From NCBI GenBank assembly GCA_937951345.1, contig CALFCF010000015.1, positions 44,684 to 108,683 on the forward strand: a stretch of 64,000 nucleotides of DNA, given 5' to 3'. Numbering within the stretch: position 1 is the first letter of the stretch; the number at the start of each line of letters is the position of its first letter. Below the pieces are notes generated by a model. That model had not been told where the DNA came from. It did not search any database and saw only the letters and a program-made list of their open reading frames with translations. Shown here in pieces: positions 43,816 to 53,547 of this stretch. Made by a program: the position numbers and the translations under genes. This stretch comes from an uncultured Granulosicoccaceae bacterium (GTDB lineage Bacteria; Pseudomonadota; Gammaproteobacteria; Granulosicoccales; Granulosicoccaceae).

Positions 43816-44580
43816 GTGCCTGAGCTGTCTGCAGCAATGTTTCTACTGCTGACAACGATCGGTATTTTCGTTGGCGTTTTAATCGGAGGTGTGGGTGTTG
43901 GCGGTGTGCTGTTGGTGCCCGTGCTGGTATTTCTAGCCGGTTACGACATTCATATCGCAATTGCCAGCTGCATGATGAGCTACGCCTTCAGTGGACTGGT
44001 CGGCGCATGGATGTATGCGCGTAAGGGCAGCATCCGATGGAATACCGGCGCTTGGCTGAGCGCGGGGGCAATGCCGGGAGCAGTTTTAGGCGCACTGATT
44101 GTGCAGAAACTATCCGCTGATTGGGTAACACTGGTTATCGCACTGTTTATTGTGTTTGCAGTTATCAGTTCCAGACGTAGACAACCAGCATCCAGTACGA
44201 TAACCACAATGAATACCACATCTTTGGCCACTATCGGCTTAGTTGTTGGTTGCGGTTCGGCTATTAGCGGCACAGGTGGGCCGCTACTGTTGGTGCCTAT
44301 ACTGGTCTGGTGTGGCTGGCCAGTGTTGGGAGCCGTAGGTCTGAGTCAGCTGATACAAATACCCATCGCATTGTTAGCAACGCTGACGAACTATTTCTAC
44401 GGCACGATCGATATACTTCTGGGCTTGTGCATCGCGATTGTGATTACACTTGGTGTAACTATCGGAGCAAATATTGCGCACATTTTGCCTGTGATCCTGC
44501 TGCGCAAAATGGTGATGTTCGCGTTAATTCTAGCAGCTGGATGGATGCTGGTTCACGCAGCTCGTGGCCTGTATTTTTAA
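43816..44580 (+). CDS. TauE/SafE-family sulfite exporter
   Basis: 254-residue inner-membrane protein with about eight helices and two internal repeats, each with the family loop: GGVGVGGVLLVPVLV in the first and ISGTGGPLLLVPILV in the second. Members export sulfite or sulfoacetate-type anions. In this locus it would remove sulfite made by the monooxygenase. It starts at a GTG (43816). A gene for sulfite oxidase-type enzyme follows after 169 bp. Confidence 0.85.
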   Translation: MPELSAAMFLLLTTIGIFVGVLIGGVGVGGVLLVPVLVFLAGYDIHIAIASCMMSYAFSGLVGAWMYARKGSIRWNTGAWLSAGAMPGAVLGALIVQKLSADWVTLVIALFIVFAVISSRRRQPASSTITTMNTTSLATIGLVVGCGSAISGTGGPLLLVPILVWCGWPVLGAVGLSQLIQIPIALLATLTNYFYGTIDILLGLCIAIVITLGVTIGANIAHILPVILLRKMVMFALILAAGWMLVHAARGLYF

Positions 44581-44749
44581 TACGAGCAAAATGTATATGA
44601 TACCCTAATTTATCTTTCTCGCACTCATAACAAACAATCGCAAGCATAAACATAGGCAGAAGCGCAAACGTAAGAACAAACCTCTACAGCATTTTTTTGA
44701 ATCTCTCAAAAAATTCGCTCAACAATTTAATAGGGAAATAACAGCTAAA

Positions 44750-45838
44750 ATGGCAGACGAAATTCTCAGTGAAGGTTCGCACACCACGGAAGATACATTT
44801 AGCTTTCAAGAAGTCCAGCTCGCGTTTAGAAACCGGGGTATGCCTGCAGAGGGGCTTTGTCTACCGATAACACCAACAGGTATGCATTACCTGCTTAATC
44901 ATTGGGATATTCCGGCTGTTGATACGTCGACCTGGCAGCTAAAAATTACCGGCCATGTAGAGAACACCATCAACCTGGATCTTTCCGCACTCAGAAAACT
45001 ACCCGTGGTGAAAATGCCAGTAACGATGGAATGCGCGGGTAACGGTCGCGCTTATATGAAGCCACGCCCCATCAATCAACCCTGGACGCATGATGCAGTC
45101 AGTACTGCTGAATGGACAGGCACACCGCTCAAAGGTGTTTTAGAGAAAGCTGCACTCACAGAAGATGCATTAGAAATAATATTTACCGGAGCAGACAGGG
45201 GCATCCAGTCCGGTCAGGATCAGTATTACCAACGTTCTCTCAGCATAGCTGAGGCCATGAGAGATGATGTCATCCTTGCCTATGAAATGAACGGTGCTCC
45301 TCTAGAACCTCAACACGGTTACCCACTGCGGTTAATCGTACCCGGTTGGTACGGAATGACGAACGTAAAATGGCTTAGCGATATAGAAGTTGTATCAGAA
45401 GCATTTAATGGTGTGCAAATGATGTTCTATCGTGAGACCAGCGGTGCAGGTGATGCCGGGACAGCAATTGAGACCATAAAAGTACGCTCGCTCATGGCGC
45501 CTCCGGGAATCGCGGTATTCCCGTCGCTTGAAAGGCAACTTGAAGCTGGGCCAGTCACATTAACCGGGCGTGCCTGGGCCGGTAAAAACCAGATCAGCCG
45601 CGTGGAAGTGAGCACCGACAATGGCACAAGCTGGAATGATGCGTCATTGCATGAGTCATTAGGAAAATTCGCCTGGCGTGGCTGGAACTACCAATGGCAA
45701 GCGACACCGGGTAAACATACACTGATTTCCCGCGCGACAGATTCTGAGGGTAATGTTCAACCGCTTGAACAAGTGGTCACTTTCTACGGCGTCGGCAACA
45801 ACGGAATTGCGCGTGTTGAGGTGAACGTGATTCCTTAA
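44750..45838 (+). CDS. Sulfite oxidase-type molybdopterin enzyme
   Basis: 362-residue oxidoreductase. The molybdopterin domain (residues ~60-240) has the Mo-binding Cys in MECAGNGRAYM and the HGYPLRLIVPGWYGMTNVKWL block. The C-terminal ~110 residues are the immunoglobulin-like dimerisation domain of sulfite oxidases (ITGRAWAG-like strand, ISRVEVSTDNGTSW, WQATPGKHTLISRATDS). No Tat or Sec signal is present, so it would be cytosolic, unlike most bacterial sulfite dehydrogenases. It probably oxidises sulfite released from methanesulfonate to sulfate. Confidence 0.87.
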   Translation: MADEILSEGSHTTEDTFSFQEVQLAFRNRGMPAEGLCLPITPTGMHYLLNHWDIPAVDTSTWQLKITGHVENTINLDLSALRKLPVVKMPVTMECAGNGRAYMKPRPINQPWTHDAVSTAEWTGTPLKGVLEKAALTEDALEIIFTGADRGIQSGQDQYYQRSLSIAEAMRDDVILAYEMNGAPLEPQHGYPLRLIVPGWYGMTNVKWLSDIEVVSEAFNGVQMMFYRETSGAGDAGTAIETIKVRSLMAPPGIAVFPSLERQLEAGPVTLTGRAWAGKNQISRVEVSTDNGTSWNDASLHESLGKFAWRGWNYQWQATPGKHTLISRATDSEGNVQPLEQVVTFYGVGNNGIARVEVNVIP

Positions 45839-45844
45839 GCACAA

Positions 45845-46150
45845 TCACAAACCGGTATCGCGCTCTTGTTGCGATAGCGAGAGCCACCATGTTTTGTACG
45901 GCGTTGTTTCAGGCGCTTGATTACTGAAATCCGGGGCACCGTCTTTCCACCAGACAGGCCCAGCCTCGCCCAATGCTATTTTGGCTTCAGTGGCGGCCTC
46001 ACGGTCTTTTGCCATTCGCGCCTGCATCAACGTCTTTAGCAGTACCCGTCTCTCACGATTTTCAAGATTCGGATTAGTACATCTTTTCAACACACCTCGC
46101 GATACAAGGTAGCGGCCGTCGGTGGTATGTGGACGATCTTTGCGGGCCAT
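45845..46150 (-). CDS. Small conserved-looking hypothetical protein
   Basis: About 101 residues from the ATG at 46150 (a TTG at 46180 would add 10). It is basic at the N-terminus (ARKDRPH), helical in the middle (RRVLLKTLMQARMAKDREAATEAKIA) and has aromatic pairs GPVWWKDGAPD and KTWWLSLSQQE. I do not recognise the family. It is convergent with the sulfite oxidase gene, 6 bp from its stop codon. Confidence 0.6.
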   Translation of the reverse strand: MARKDRPHTTDGRYLVSRGVLKRCTNPNLENRERRVLLKTLMQARMAKDREAATEAKIALGEAGPVWWKDGAPDFSNQAPETTPYKTWWLSLSQQERDTGL

Positions 46151-46406
46151 AGGAAATTTCGGATCTATCAGGTCTAACAACTTCTGGATTGAATGTCACA
46201 ATAATCCAAGTCAAAGAGATACAACACTTTCCACCTCAAATACCCCTCATGCACGCCCATAAATTTGAAATACAATTTATGGGTACCCTGTAGGTTAGAA
46301 AACGACGATGAAACACAAGAACATTCATAAGCTGATTGTCGACAGCCCATGTCTGTTGAAAGTTGACGGCTCAAATCGGGCATAGGTAGATAACTTCCCC
46401 TGATCG

Positions 46407-47498
46407 TTACCCGACAAAGAAACCATATTGCTCTGCAAGTATATGGCGAGTATCAACCCCCAGCGTTTTGGCAGCATTATGTGCCCAGTGTGGATCACGC
46501 ATCATTTCACGCCCAAGCAGAACAATGTCAGCCTTTGATGCAGCAACCAGATCTTCTGCTTGTTGTGGATCCGTGATTGCCCCAACCGCCATAACCGGTA
46601 AGCCCGTGGACGATCTCAATTCACCCGCCATATCGGGTTGTTCTGCCGTCCTGTTTCCAATTGCGCCGCGTGCAGCGGGAACAGCACCACCTCCCGAGCA
46701 ATCAAGTATGTCGACACCACTGTCTTTTAGCCACAAGCCGATTTGTGTTGAATCTTCCAGATTTAATCCTTCTTCAACGAAATCATGTACGGACAGCCGC
46801 ACTGACAATGCGCGATTCTCTGGCCATACTTCCCGAACTTTCTCGACAGTTTCCAGAAGAAATCTGGCTTGATTAGCCAGATCGCCACCGTAAGCATCAT
46901 TTCGCTTATTCACTAACGGTGTTAAAAAGGAATGGAGCAAGTAACCGTGTGCACAATGCACTTCCAGCAGATCATATCCAGCGTCACACGCAAGCTTCGC
47001 TGAATTGACGAACTGCTGCTGAATTTCCTGAATCTCCTGTATTGAGAGCGCACGCGGTGCTTTCCACAATCGCGTGCCATCAGGATCAAAAGCATCAGAA
47101 GTAGGGCCAACTGTGCCCCACCCATCCGGATCATCAGCATTAAGATGGTTACCGCCATTTAGTGCGGTGGCCGCACTGCCCTTGCGGCCAGAGTGTGAAA
47201 TCTGAATACCTGCAACAGCATCGTACTTGTGGAGAAAATCGACAATGGGCTTGAGACCAGCAGCATGCTTTTGATCCCATAGTCCGGCACAGCCTTGTGA
47301 AATTCGACCCTCTCGCGATACCGCTGTACATTCCGCCATAATAAGACCGACACCACCGACCGCCCTGGAACCCAGGTGAACCATATGCCAGTCTGTCGCA
47401 ACACCGTCCACGGAACTGTACTGACACATAGGTGACATCCCGATGCGATTCTTAAAGACAATATCTTTTATCTTGAAAGGTGAGAATAGTTCTGACAT
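46407..47498 (-). CDS. Old Yellow Enzyme-type NADH:flavin oxidoreductase
   Basis: 363-residue FMN-dependent ene-reductase of the YqjM (thermophilic-like) group. Blocks include LFSPFKIKDIVFKNRIGMSPMCQYS at the start (the Cys in PMCQYS tunes the flavin in this group), HSGRKG, HCAHGYLLHSFL and VLLGREMMRDP. It reduces activated C=C bonds with NAD(P)H in the cytosol. The ATG at 47498 is chosen because homology begins there. It stands alone near the msm locus. Confidence 0.88.
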   Translation of the reverse strand: MSELFSPFKIKDIVFKNRIGMSPMCQYSSVDGVATDWHMVHLGSRAVGGVGLIMAECTAVSREGRISQGCAGLWDQKHAAGLKPIVDFLHKYDAVAGIQISHSGRKGSAATALNGGNHLNADDPDGWGTVGPTSDAFDPDGTRLWKAPRALSIQEIQEIQQQFVNSAKLACDAGYDLLEVHCAHGYLLHSFLTPLVNKRNDAYGGDLANQARFLLETVEKVREVWPENRALSVRLSVHDFVEEGLNLEDSTQIGLWLKDSGVDILDCSGGGAVPAARGAIGNRTAEQPDMAGELRSSTGLPVMAVGAITDPQQAEDLVAASKADIVLLGREMMRDPHWAHNAAKTLGVDTRHILAEQYGFFVG

Positions 47499-48336
47499 GA
47501 AGCCCGTAAAATTCCGGTTTATTTGTTCAACATATTGTATAACAACAGGGATAAACAAAAGTAAACGCTGTACTAAATGACCCTAACCTGTGTCTCTAGA
47601 GAGCGAAATTCTTGAGTCATCGACAGCTAAAAGGAATCAAACATAACCATCGCACGACCAAATATGGTTCACCAGGAAAACATTTCTGTTATCGCCTTGA
47701 GACTTCACCTATATTCCGTAATATCATGAAAATAACACCGCCTGTGTTCGCCGCGCATTTCCACCTGGATCAGATGCGCCAACAGAGCGTGATTCTGATC
47801 AACAATGAAGCGGGTGCGGCAGCTACCGAGAAAAGACTGAAAGGGTTGAGAGAGTAATGTCTGACATCCACCTTATAGAAATCCAGCAGTTAGAGTTGTA
47901 GTTTTTACTTCTTTCACATCGCGCTAAAATCGTAAATACTAAAAGCGTACTAAGGTTGCAACTGCAGAACTTGCAGAAACGATCATTTGTTCAATTTTTT
48001 GACAGCATATCGCACTGTCACAGAACCTTTCACACTGTGGCATTCATCACATTTTCGCAAAAGCTATTAACGGTTTTTAGTTTTTAAGCACCACGGGAAC
48101 TGAGTAGCTGCTTACATTCAAATAATTCGGCAGTGTATTTTGCAATTTAAGGCAACAAACAATACGATGTTAAGCGATTGGGTTTTCACTTTGTTTCGTA
48201 AACAATGATATATTTTTGCTCGGAAGCAATTCGCTTCGCTCATAAGCCTTACAAGAAATATCGATGAAAAATACGCTCGATTGATCCACTGATTTTGTGT
48301 GAATCAACCGATGACAATTGCACTAGGAATATGCAC
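47499..48336. other. Long intergenic region
   Basis: About 840 bp. An 81-codon + frame (47612-47857, or 43 codons from an ATG at 47726) has a reasonable residue mix but no ribosome binding site or family features. From 47880 onward the DNA is AT-rich and non-coding and should contain the promoter of the CadC-like gene. No hairpin terminator or repeat is evident. Confidence 0.4.
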
Positions 48337-50033
48337 ATGGATATACCCCGATCAGAATCTCTCGACTATCAGTCAAACGTTGACAACACAGACGGACCTG
48401 AAACCTTCCTTCTTGGCAACATACAATTTTCCCTGAAAGACAATCAACTTCGAAATGAGCAAGGGGAGCATCTGCCTCTACGCAGTCAGGCAGGTGCTGT
48501 TCTCGCGTGTTTAATCAAAGACAACGGTCACATTGTCTCCAAGGGCAAACTGCATAAGAGTGTTTGGGGTGAAGCCATAGTAACGGAGACAGTCTTGTGC
48601 AATGTATCGGTGAAATCCGAAAAGTACTGAATGACAAGAATCATCAACTTGTTAAAACATTCCCGAGAAAAGGGTACTTGGTCAGTGCCACACCCGTATC
48701 GGACACTGAACCCGCTACAACTTCAGCTGCAAGAGGCCTTAATAAAAAAAGTGGTTTGAGCCGATGGCATTTAGTGGCCGGATCTCTTGTTGTCTTTGCA
48801 CTAGTATTATCCGGGTTTTTATTAACAAATCTGACTGGAAATCCATCCGAACTGGGTGACAAGCCCAAAATTGCAATTTTACCGTTCAACGACCTGAGCA
48901 TAGGAAGCAATAAAGGCCATTTATCAGATGCAATTGCTGAGGGAGTTATTAGTGAGATGTCAAGGCACGGTCTTATCGAAGTCGTGGCAAGAAATAGCAG
49001 TTTCCGCTACCGCGACCGCGACATCGATACACGACAAATAAGCCGTGATTTGGGCGTGCACTACGTCCTGGAGGGCAATCAACAGATCAACAACGACAAA
49101 CTAAGAGTCTCGGTACGGTTAGTTGACGCTACAGATGCAACCAATATTTGGTCAAATACTTACAATGTTGAACTAACCGATTTTTTTATCGTACAGGACG
49201 CAATAATAAAAACTGTGTCCGACCGCATCGGAAGAAAGATTGAACGCCCAGTACCAAGTAGAGATTCGAATAAAGTTAGCGCATTAGATTACCACTTACA
49301 AGGTAGGCAGTTAATTAGAACTGATCTTAATCCAGAAAATGCTAAAAAAGGGATTGAACTGAATGAGCTGGCCATTGAAACCGATCCAGATTCGCACTAC
49401 GGGCACCTCGGTCTGGCAAGATATTATCGAAAGATAGCCTCGTTTGGTTGGCTTGGCTTTACGAAAGAGAAAGCATTAAATATTGGCTTTGAGCATGCTA
49501 AAAGGGCTATTAAGCTCGCTCCTGAAAGCGCCGACGTTCATTTTGTACTAGCACAGCTACATACCAATCGAAACGAGACATCGGAAGCGCTTGCTCGAAT
49601 TGCAAAAGCCATAGAACTCAATCCCAGCAACTCCAACTACCTGGCGTACAGTTCGACCCCACTTTTATATATTGGCAAAACTGACGAAGCTATAGATAAT
49701 TTACAGACTGCCATGGGCATCGACCCATTTCATCCTGACTGGTTTCACTGGAATATGGGATGGGCGTTATGGGAAAAGAATGAGTGCGAAGGTGCGTTAA
49801 AGGCAATGAAAAGCATGACGAAAATTCCTCAGGTTGCCCATCGTATGTTGTCTGTTATTTATGCTTGTCTGGGAGACAGAGAGAATTCACGTACCGCTTA
49901 CAAAACTTTCAATAAAGATCTGAAGGAACGTACTATCGCGGAAGAACGCTCATTGTGGGAAAAGGTTTGGACTGCTGAAGGTAGTCTTGACAGGTGGCTT
50001 GAACATTTACGTATCGCCGGGATGAAAGACTAA
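48337..50033 (+). pseudogene. CadC-like wHTH/TPR membrane regulator, frameshifted
   Basis: A single gene broken by a one-base frameshift near 48597. The first part has an OmpR/PhoB-type winged helix up to GEAIVTETVL; the expected continuation (VQCIGEIRKVLND, then LVKTFPRKGYLV) is in the next frame from 48597. One extra G in TTGTG (to TTGGTG) would restore the reading. After the DNA-binding domain come a transmembrane helix (LVVFALVLSGFLLT), a FlgO-like domain (KIAILPFNDLS to DATDATNIW) and TPR repeats to the end. ATG 48337 has AGGA 8 bases upstream. The cause may be a mutation, a sequence error or recoding; no slippery site is evident. Confidence 0.75.
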
Positions 50034-50072
50034 CCGTTCTATTGCCATCTGTATTTAAATACACGCATTTAA

Positions 50073-53000
50073 CTATCGTGTTCGAGTATCTATATCTTCA
50101 AATTCCGAAAAGTCCACCCCTCGGTTAATGGCATAGTTTCGAATTTGTTGGGATCTTCTCCCAGCACCCGTTAGGTGCCCGGCGACGGTTCGTAGCAGAT
50201 TAGTAGCAACCACCACGTCGTTTTCAATGACAGATTTCAATTCTGATTTTCCTATGCGCAGAAAAACGCTGTCTTCGGATGCAATCAATTCGTGTAGGCG
50301 CGCGGTATTTTGAATGACTGACAAATCACCAATAAGGCGACCTGGTAATACCGTTGTCAGCAGCTGTTGTTGGCCTGTTTCGCTATTAGCAGGCCAGTAC
50401 AGCGCAGCTTCACCGGAATAGCAAAGATAGGCAGCATCGGCATCGTCACCGGCAGTAAAAATCCGCGCTTTCGCAGGTACCGGGTACCATTGTGCACTGA
50501 AAGCGAGCAATCGTTGCTGCTGACGATTCAATCCCCTGAACAACTCGGTCCTGGCTATAACTTCTATTTTTCGATTGAGGTCTTTTCTTTCCGGTGTATC
50601 GGATTCATCACTAAGCGTTTCAGAGGTAACCATACGACCATCAACTATTTCAACGAATAGGTCGTAGTTCTCCGGACTATTAAACTCGCGTTCTATGAAG
50701 ATCATTGTCGTATCCGGCATAAGCTCGCGAATACGTTCTCGCATAACCGCTCGTGCTTCAGCATTATGACTCGCTAATGCGTTGCCCAAAATTAGAATAT
50801 TGGGCTTTTTAATCCCGGCACGGCTGAATGCCACACGCTCCCTGAAAACCGTAGGTAGATTCTCACCACCACGAGTTGTCACCAGATCATATATCGACTG
50901 CGCGGCCTGCCGTCGTAATCCGTTCTCGCTCAGAACATCCACTACAACATCTTCAATCAGTTTATCGCGACTTCCTTCCATGCTTGAGATACGTCCATAG
51001 ATCGCATTATCCATGAGCGTTAGCGAGGGTATGTACGAATCCTGATCGAGCTTTTCAAACAATCCATCCATTGACTCAAGCATTTTCGAAGAATTATTCT
51101 TGCGTATTTCAAGAATCCGTTCTTTAAACTCATCACTGAAAGCCGGTCCGAACTGTTCTGCCGAAAAAACAAACGGCACAGTAAGAATCAGTGCGTAGTC
51201 TTCACGTGCAACGCCATCATCACCCAATTGACGCCGTTTCCTTACAATAGCTCCTAACTGTTGGTACAAGGCTTCATCGATATTCAAGCGCTGAAACAAC
51301 GGATGATCTGTTCCGTCATTACCAAATGTCGCTGTCAAGCTTTCGATCAAAGCGGATGAAAGTTCAGCCAGCTCGTCAGCAATACCTTCATCCTGAAGGA
51401 TTTGAACAAAATATTGCTCCCGTGACAGCGACAGTTGTGTTAATTCTCGAGTTGGTGCAGCAAATAGCAGGTTACTGCCGAGCGGAGAGACCGGGTTGAA
51501 CCTATCCGGATGAAACCGGTGCACCGAATCTCCAAGGCCAGCTTCGGATAATCGCCGCTCTATCTGCGGGCGTAGATTCACGACTGCATTTTTAAGTTCC
51601 TGATGGCCACCTGCATCTATACGGGAACGCAAAGCACGTCGCACCATAAAGTCATCGATGCCCATCGCCTCCACGAGCTGAAACCACCATTCACGAATTT
51701 CATCCGCTGATTGCATACCGACAATTGAAGGATCTGTCCATTCCGTATCGTAAAAGTCAGTGCTGTTACCACTACTCAACGCGTCAGTGTGGAACTTTTC
51801 AATATCGGAATCTTCAGCCGCATCTGTAAGCGGTTCACTTCTAAATGGCATAAACAAGTTATCGCCTAATGAACCTTCGAGCAACTGAGGCCGGGAATGC
51901 GCATATCCAATGGATTTTGCGATAGCTGTTTGATGGACTGAGTTCAAATCGTGACCGGCGATCGCAACCGCTCCCCTGATAGGTAACACTTCACGTGTTA
52001 TCAAGTCCGCAAAGGCAAGTGCTGCACTCTCATTCACTGTTTTAACCGCGACTCGTGCACCCTGCGGTATGGTTAATGAAATGTCTTCCAGAATGATATG
52101 TTCAGCCTCGTCGCGCACTGTCACGTTTTTTATTTCAATATCACCTTTAAGTTCTGGAACCCTGTCCGGCTTGCCTTCAAACAAGCTATCGTCAGCCAGT
52201 ATATCCGGCACAAACTTGTCCAAAACAATCTTCCATCTGAGCGACATATCCTGTGTTTGATTGTAATACGTCAGTAGCTCACGCCACGGTGATGAAAGGT
52301 CTTTGTAAGCCGCCAATGCGGCAACCAACGCACCCACCGTAATTTCTCCTTTGATAGCCAGATAACCTCCGACGGAATAGAAAAAAAATGGTGTTAACTG
52401 ACCTAAAAAATTATTCAGAAATTTCATAAAGAACTTTTTCTGAAATATCTCAAAACGAAGGTAATACAAATTTCCCAGCCGTTTAGAGAACATCGCCATG
52501 CGGTGACGCAGACCACCATTGATTCGAATATCACTTACACCGTCGGCACTTTCTCCGATGTCAGCCGCCAATCGTCGCACTTCGTGGATACGGCTTTTGT
52601 TTAGCTGATTAATCTGGCGCTGCAGTTTTGGAATCAACCAGGCTTGCAACGGAATAACCGCAATCGAGGCAAGCCCAAACCAGAAACTTTGCGCGAAGAG
52701 AAAAAGCAGGATCGTCAGCATCTGCCCCGCCTGAAACGCCGGCTGTGCCAGGGCATCCCCCATCAAACCGCCCATCGGCTCCGCCTCAGACGTCACCATA
52801 GAGACCAGCTCGCCTTGGCTGGTGCTTCTGAAATAGGAGCGCGGGAAACGATGGATGCGGGTAAGCATTTGGTAGCGAAATCGTCTGAGCAACCGTTCCG
52901 CCAGGATGCCTTTCATTGTGTTCAGGCGCATTTTCAACAAACCGTTGACCAGAACAGCCAGCAGGAAACCGACACAGAGCACTAACAAAAACTGAGTTTG

Positions 53001-53183
53001 AGACAGCGAAAAGCCTGCGAAACTATAGTTTTCAGCCGTACCGTTTATCGCGTCGTTGATTATGCGCTTGGGTAGCTCGAGCGACAGGTAGAGAATAGGA
53101 AAAGTGAGTACCGTTACAATCAGAAGTATGAGTTGTTCTTTTCTCGAATACTTCCAAATGAACTTGAACAGCGTTTTTTCCAT
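50073..53183 (-). CDS. ABC exporter-like protein with degenerate ATPase and cNMP-binding domain
   Basis: 1036 residues. Residues ~15-310 form a six-helix ABC exporter membrane domain. The nucleotide-binding domain is recognisable by GDIEIKNVTVRDE and ISLTIPQG but is degenerate: the Walker A site (near 378) reads VAVKTVNESAAL, the Walker B end (near 796) reads NILILGNALASH in place of DEP/DEA, and the H-loop (near 829) reads IFIEREF. A ~300-residue insertion splits the domain. Residues ~880-1010 form a cyclic nucleotide-binding fold (IFTAGDDADAAYLCYSGEA, GRLIGDLSVI). ATP hydrolysis is unlikely, so it may be a regulated scaffold, a lipid-handling protein or a partner of another half-transporter. 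The reading frame is intact. Confidence 0.75.
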   Translation of the reverse strand: MEKTLFKFIWKYSRKEQLILLIVTVLTFPILYLSLELPKRIINDAINGTAENYSFAGFSLSQTQFLLVLCVGFLLAVLVNGLLKMRLNTMKGILAERLLRRFRYQMLTRIHRFPRSYFRSTSQGELVSMVTSEAEPMGGLMGDALAQPAFQAGQMLTILLFLFAQSFWFGLASIAVIPLQAWLIPKLQRQINQLNKSRIHEVRRLAADIGESADGVSDIRINGGLRHRMAMFSKRLGNLYYLRFEIFQKKFFMKFLNNFLGQLTPFFFYSVGGYLAIKGEITVGALVAALAAYKDLSSPWRELLTYYNQTQDMSLRWKIVLDKFVPDILADDSLFEGKPDRVPELKGDIEIKNVTVRDEAEHIILEDISLTIPQGARVAVKTVNESAALAFADLITREVLPIRGAVAIAGHDLNSVHQTAIAKSIGYAHSRPQLLEGSLGDNLFMPFRSEPLTDAAEDSDIEKFHTDALSSGNSTDFYDTEWTDPSIVGMQSADEIREWWFQLVEAMGIDDFMVRRALRSRIDAGGHQELKNAVVNLRPQIERRLSEAGLGDSVHRFHPDRFNPVSPLGSNLLFAAPTRELTQLSLSREQYFVQILQDEGIADELAELSSALIESLTATFGNDGTDHPLFQRLNIDEALYQQLGAIVRKRRQLGDDGVAREDYALILTVPFVFSAEQFGPAFSDEFKERILEIRKNNSSKMLESMDGLFEKLDQDSYIPSLTLMDNAIYGRISSMEGSRDKLIEDVVVDVLSENGLRRQAAQSIYDLVTTRGGENLPTVFRERVAFSRAGIKKPNILILGNALASHNAEARAVMRERIRELMPDTTMIFIEREFNSPENYDLFVEIVDGRMVTSETLSDESDTPERKDLNRKIEVIARTELFRGLNRQQQRLLAFSAQWYPVPAKARIFTAGDDADAAYLCYSGEAALYWPANSETGQQQLLTTVLPGRLIGDLSVIQNTARLHELIASEDSVFLRIGKSELKSVIENDVVVATNLLRTVAGHLTGAGRRSQQIRNYAINRGVDFSEFEDIDTRTR

Positions 53184-53547
53184 TAGGAAATGGTGTCTCC
53201 CATCTTCGGATGCGAATCGCCAGTATCAGGCAGGGGCAGCTTGGTATATAGATTACCTGATCAATGATCCGTCTCAAGTGCTTCTGATTCTACTATAGCA
53301 ATGATAGCTCTTATCAGATCATACAGAGAGTAGAAGATTGACTATTTCCGCTGTCATTCGAGAACCGGAAACCTGATGTCGGTACAATACAACTATAGGG
53401 TAATTATAGGGTAGTCTTCTAACTCACACCTGCTTACGTTCACCCCTGACCGCCCAATAAGTTTCCGCATTGCAAAACAAACAAGGCCGACATTGTCGGC
53501 CCCGTTCGTTTTATGCGTCACAAGATACGTGCTGTAACCTGCTAAAG
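53184..53547. other. Intergenic region
   Basis: 364 bp between two minus-strand genes. A short AT-rich stretch with a repeated TATAGGGTA motif lies at 53393-53414. No gene or clear terminator is seen. Confidence 0.4.

Noticed and set aside
47612..47857. 81-codon + frame in the gap before the CadC-like gene
   Set aside because: TTG start without ribosome binding site and no recognised domain.
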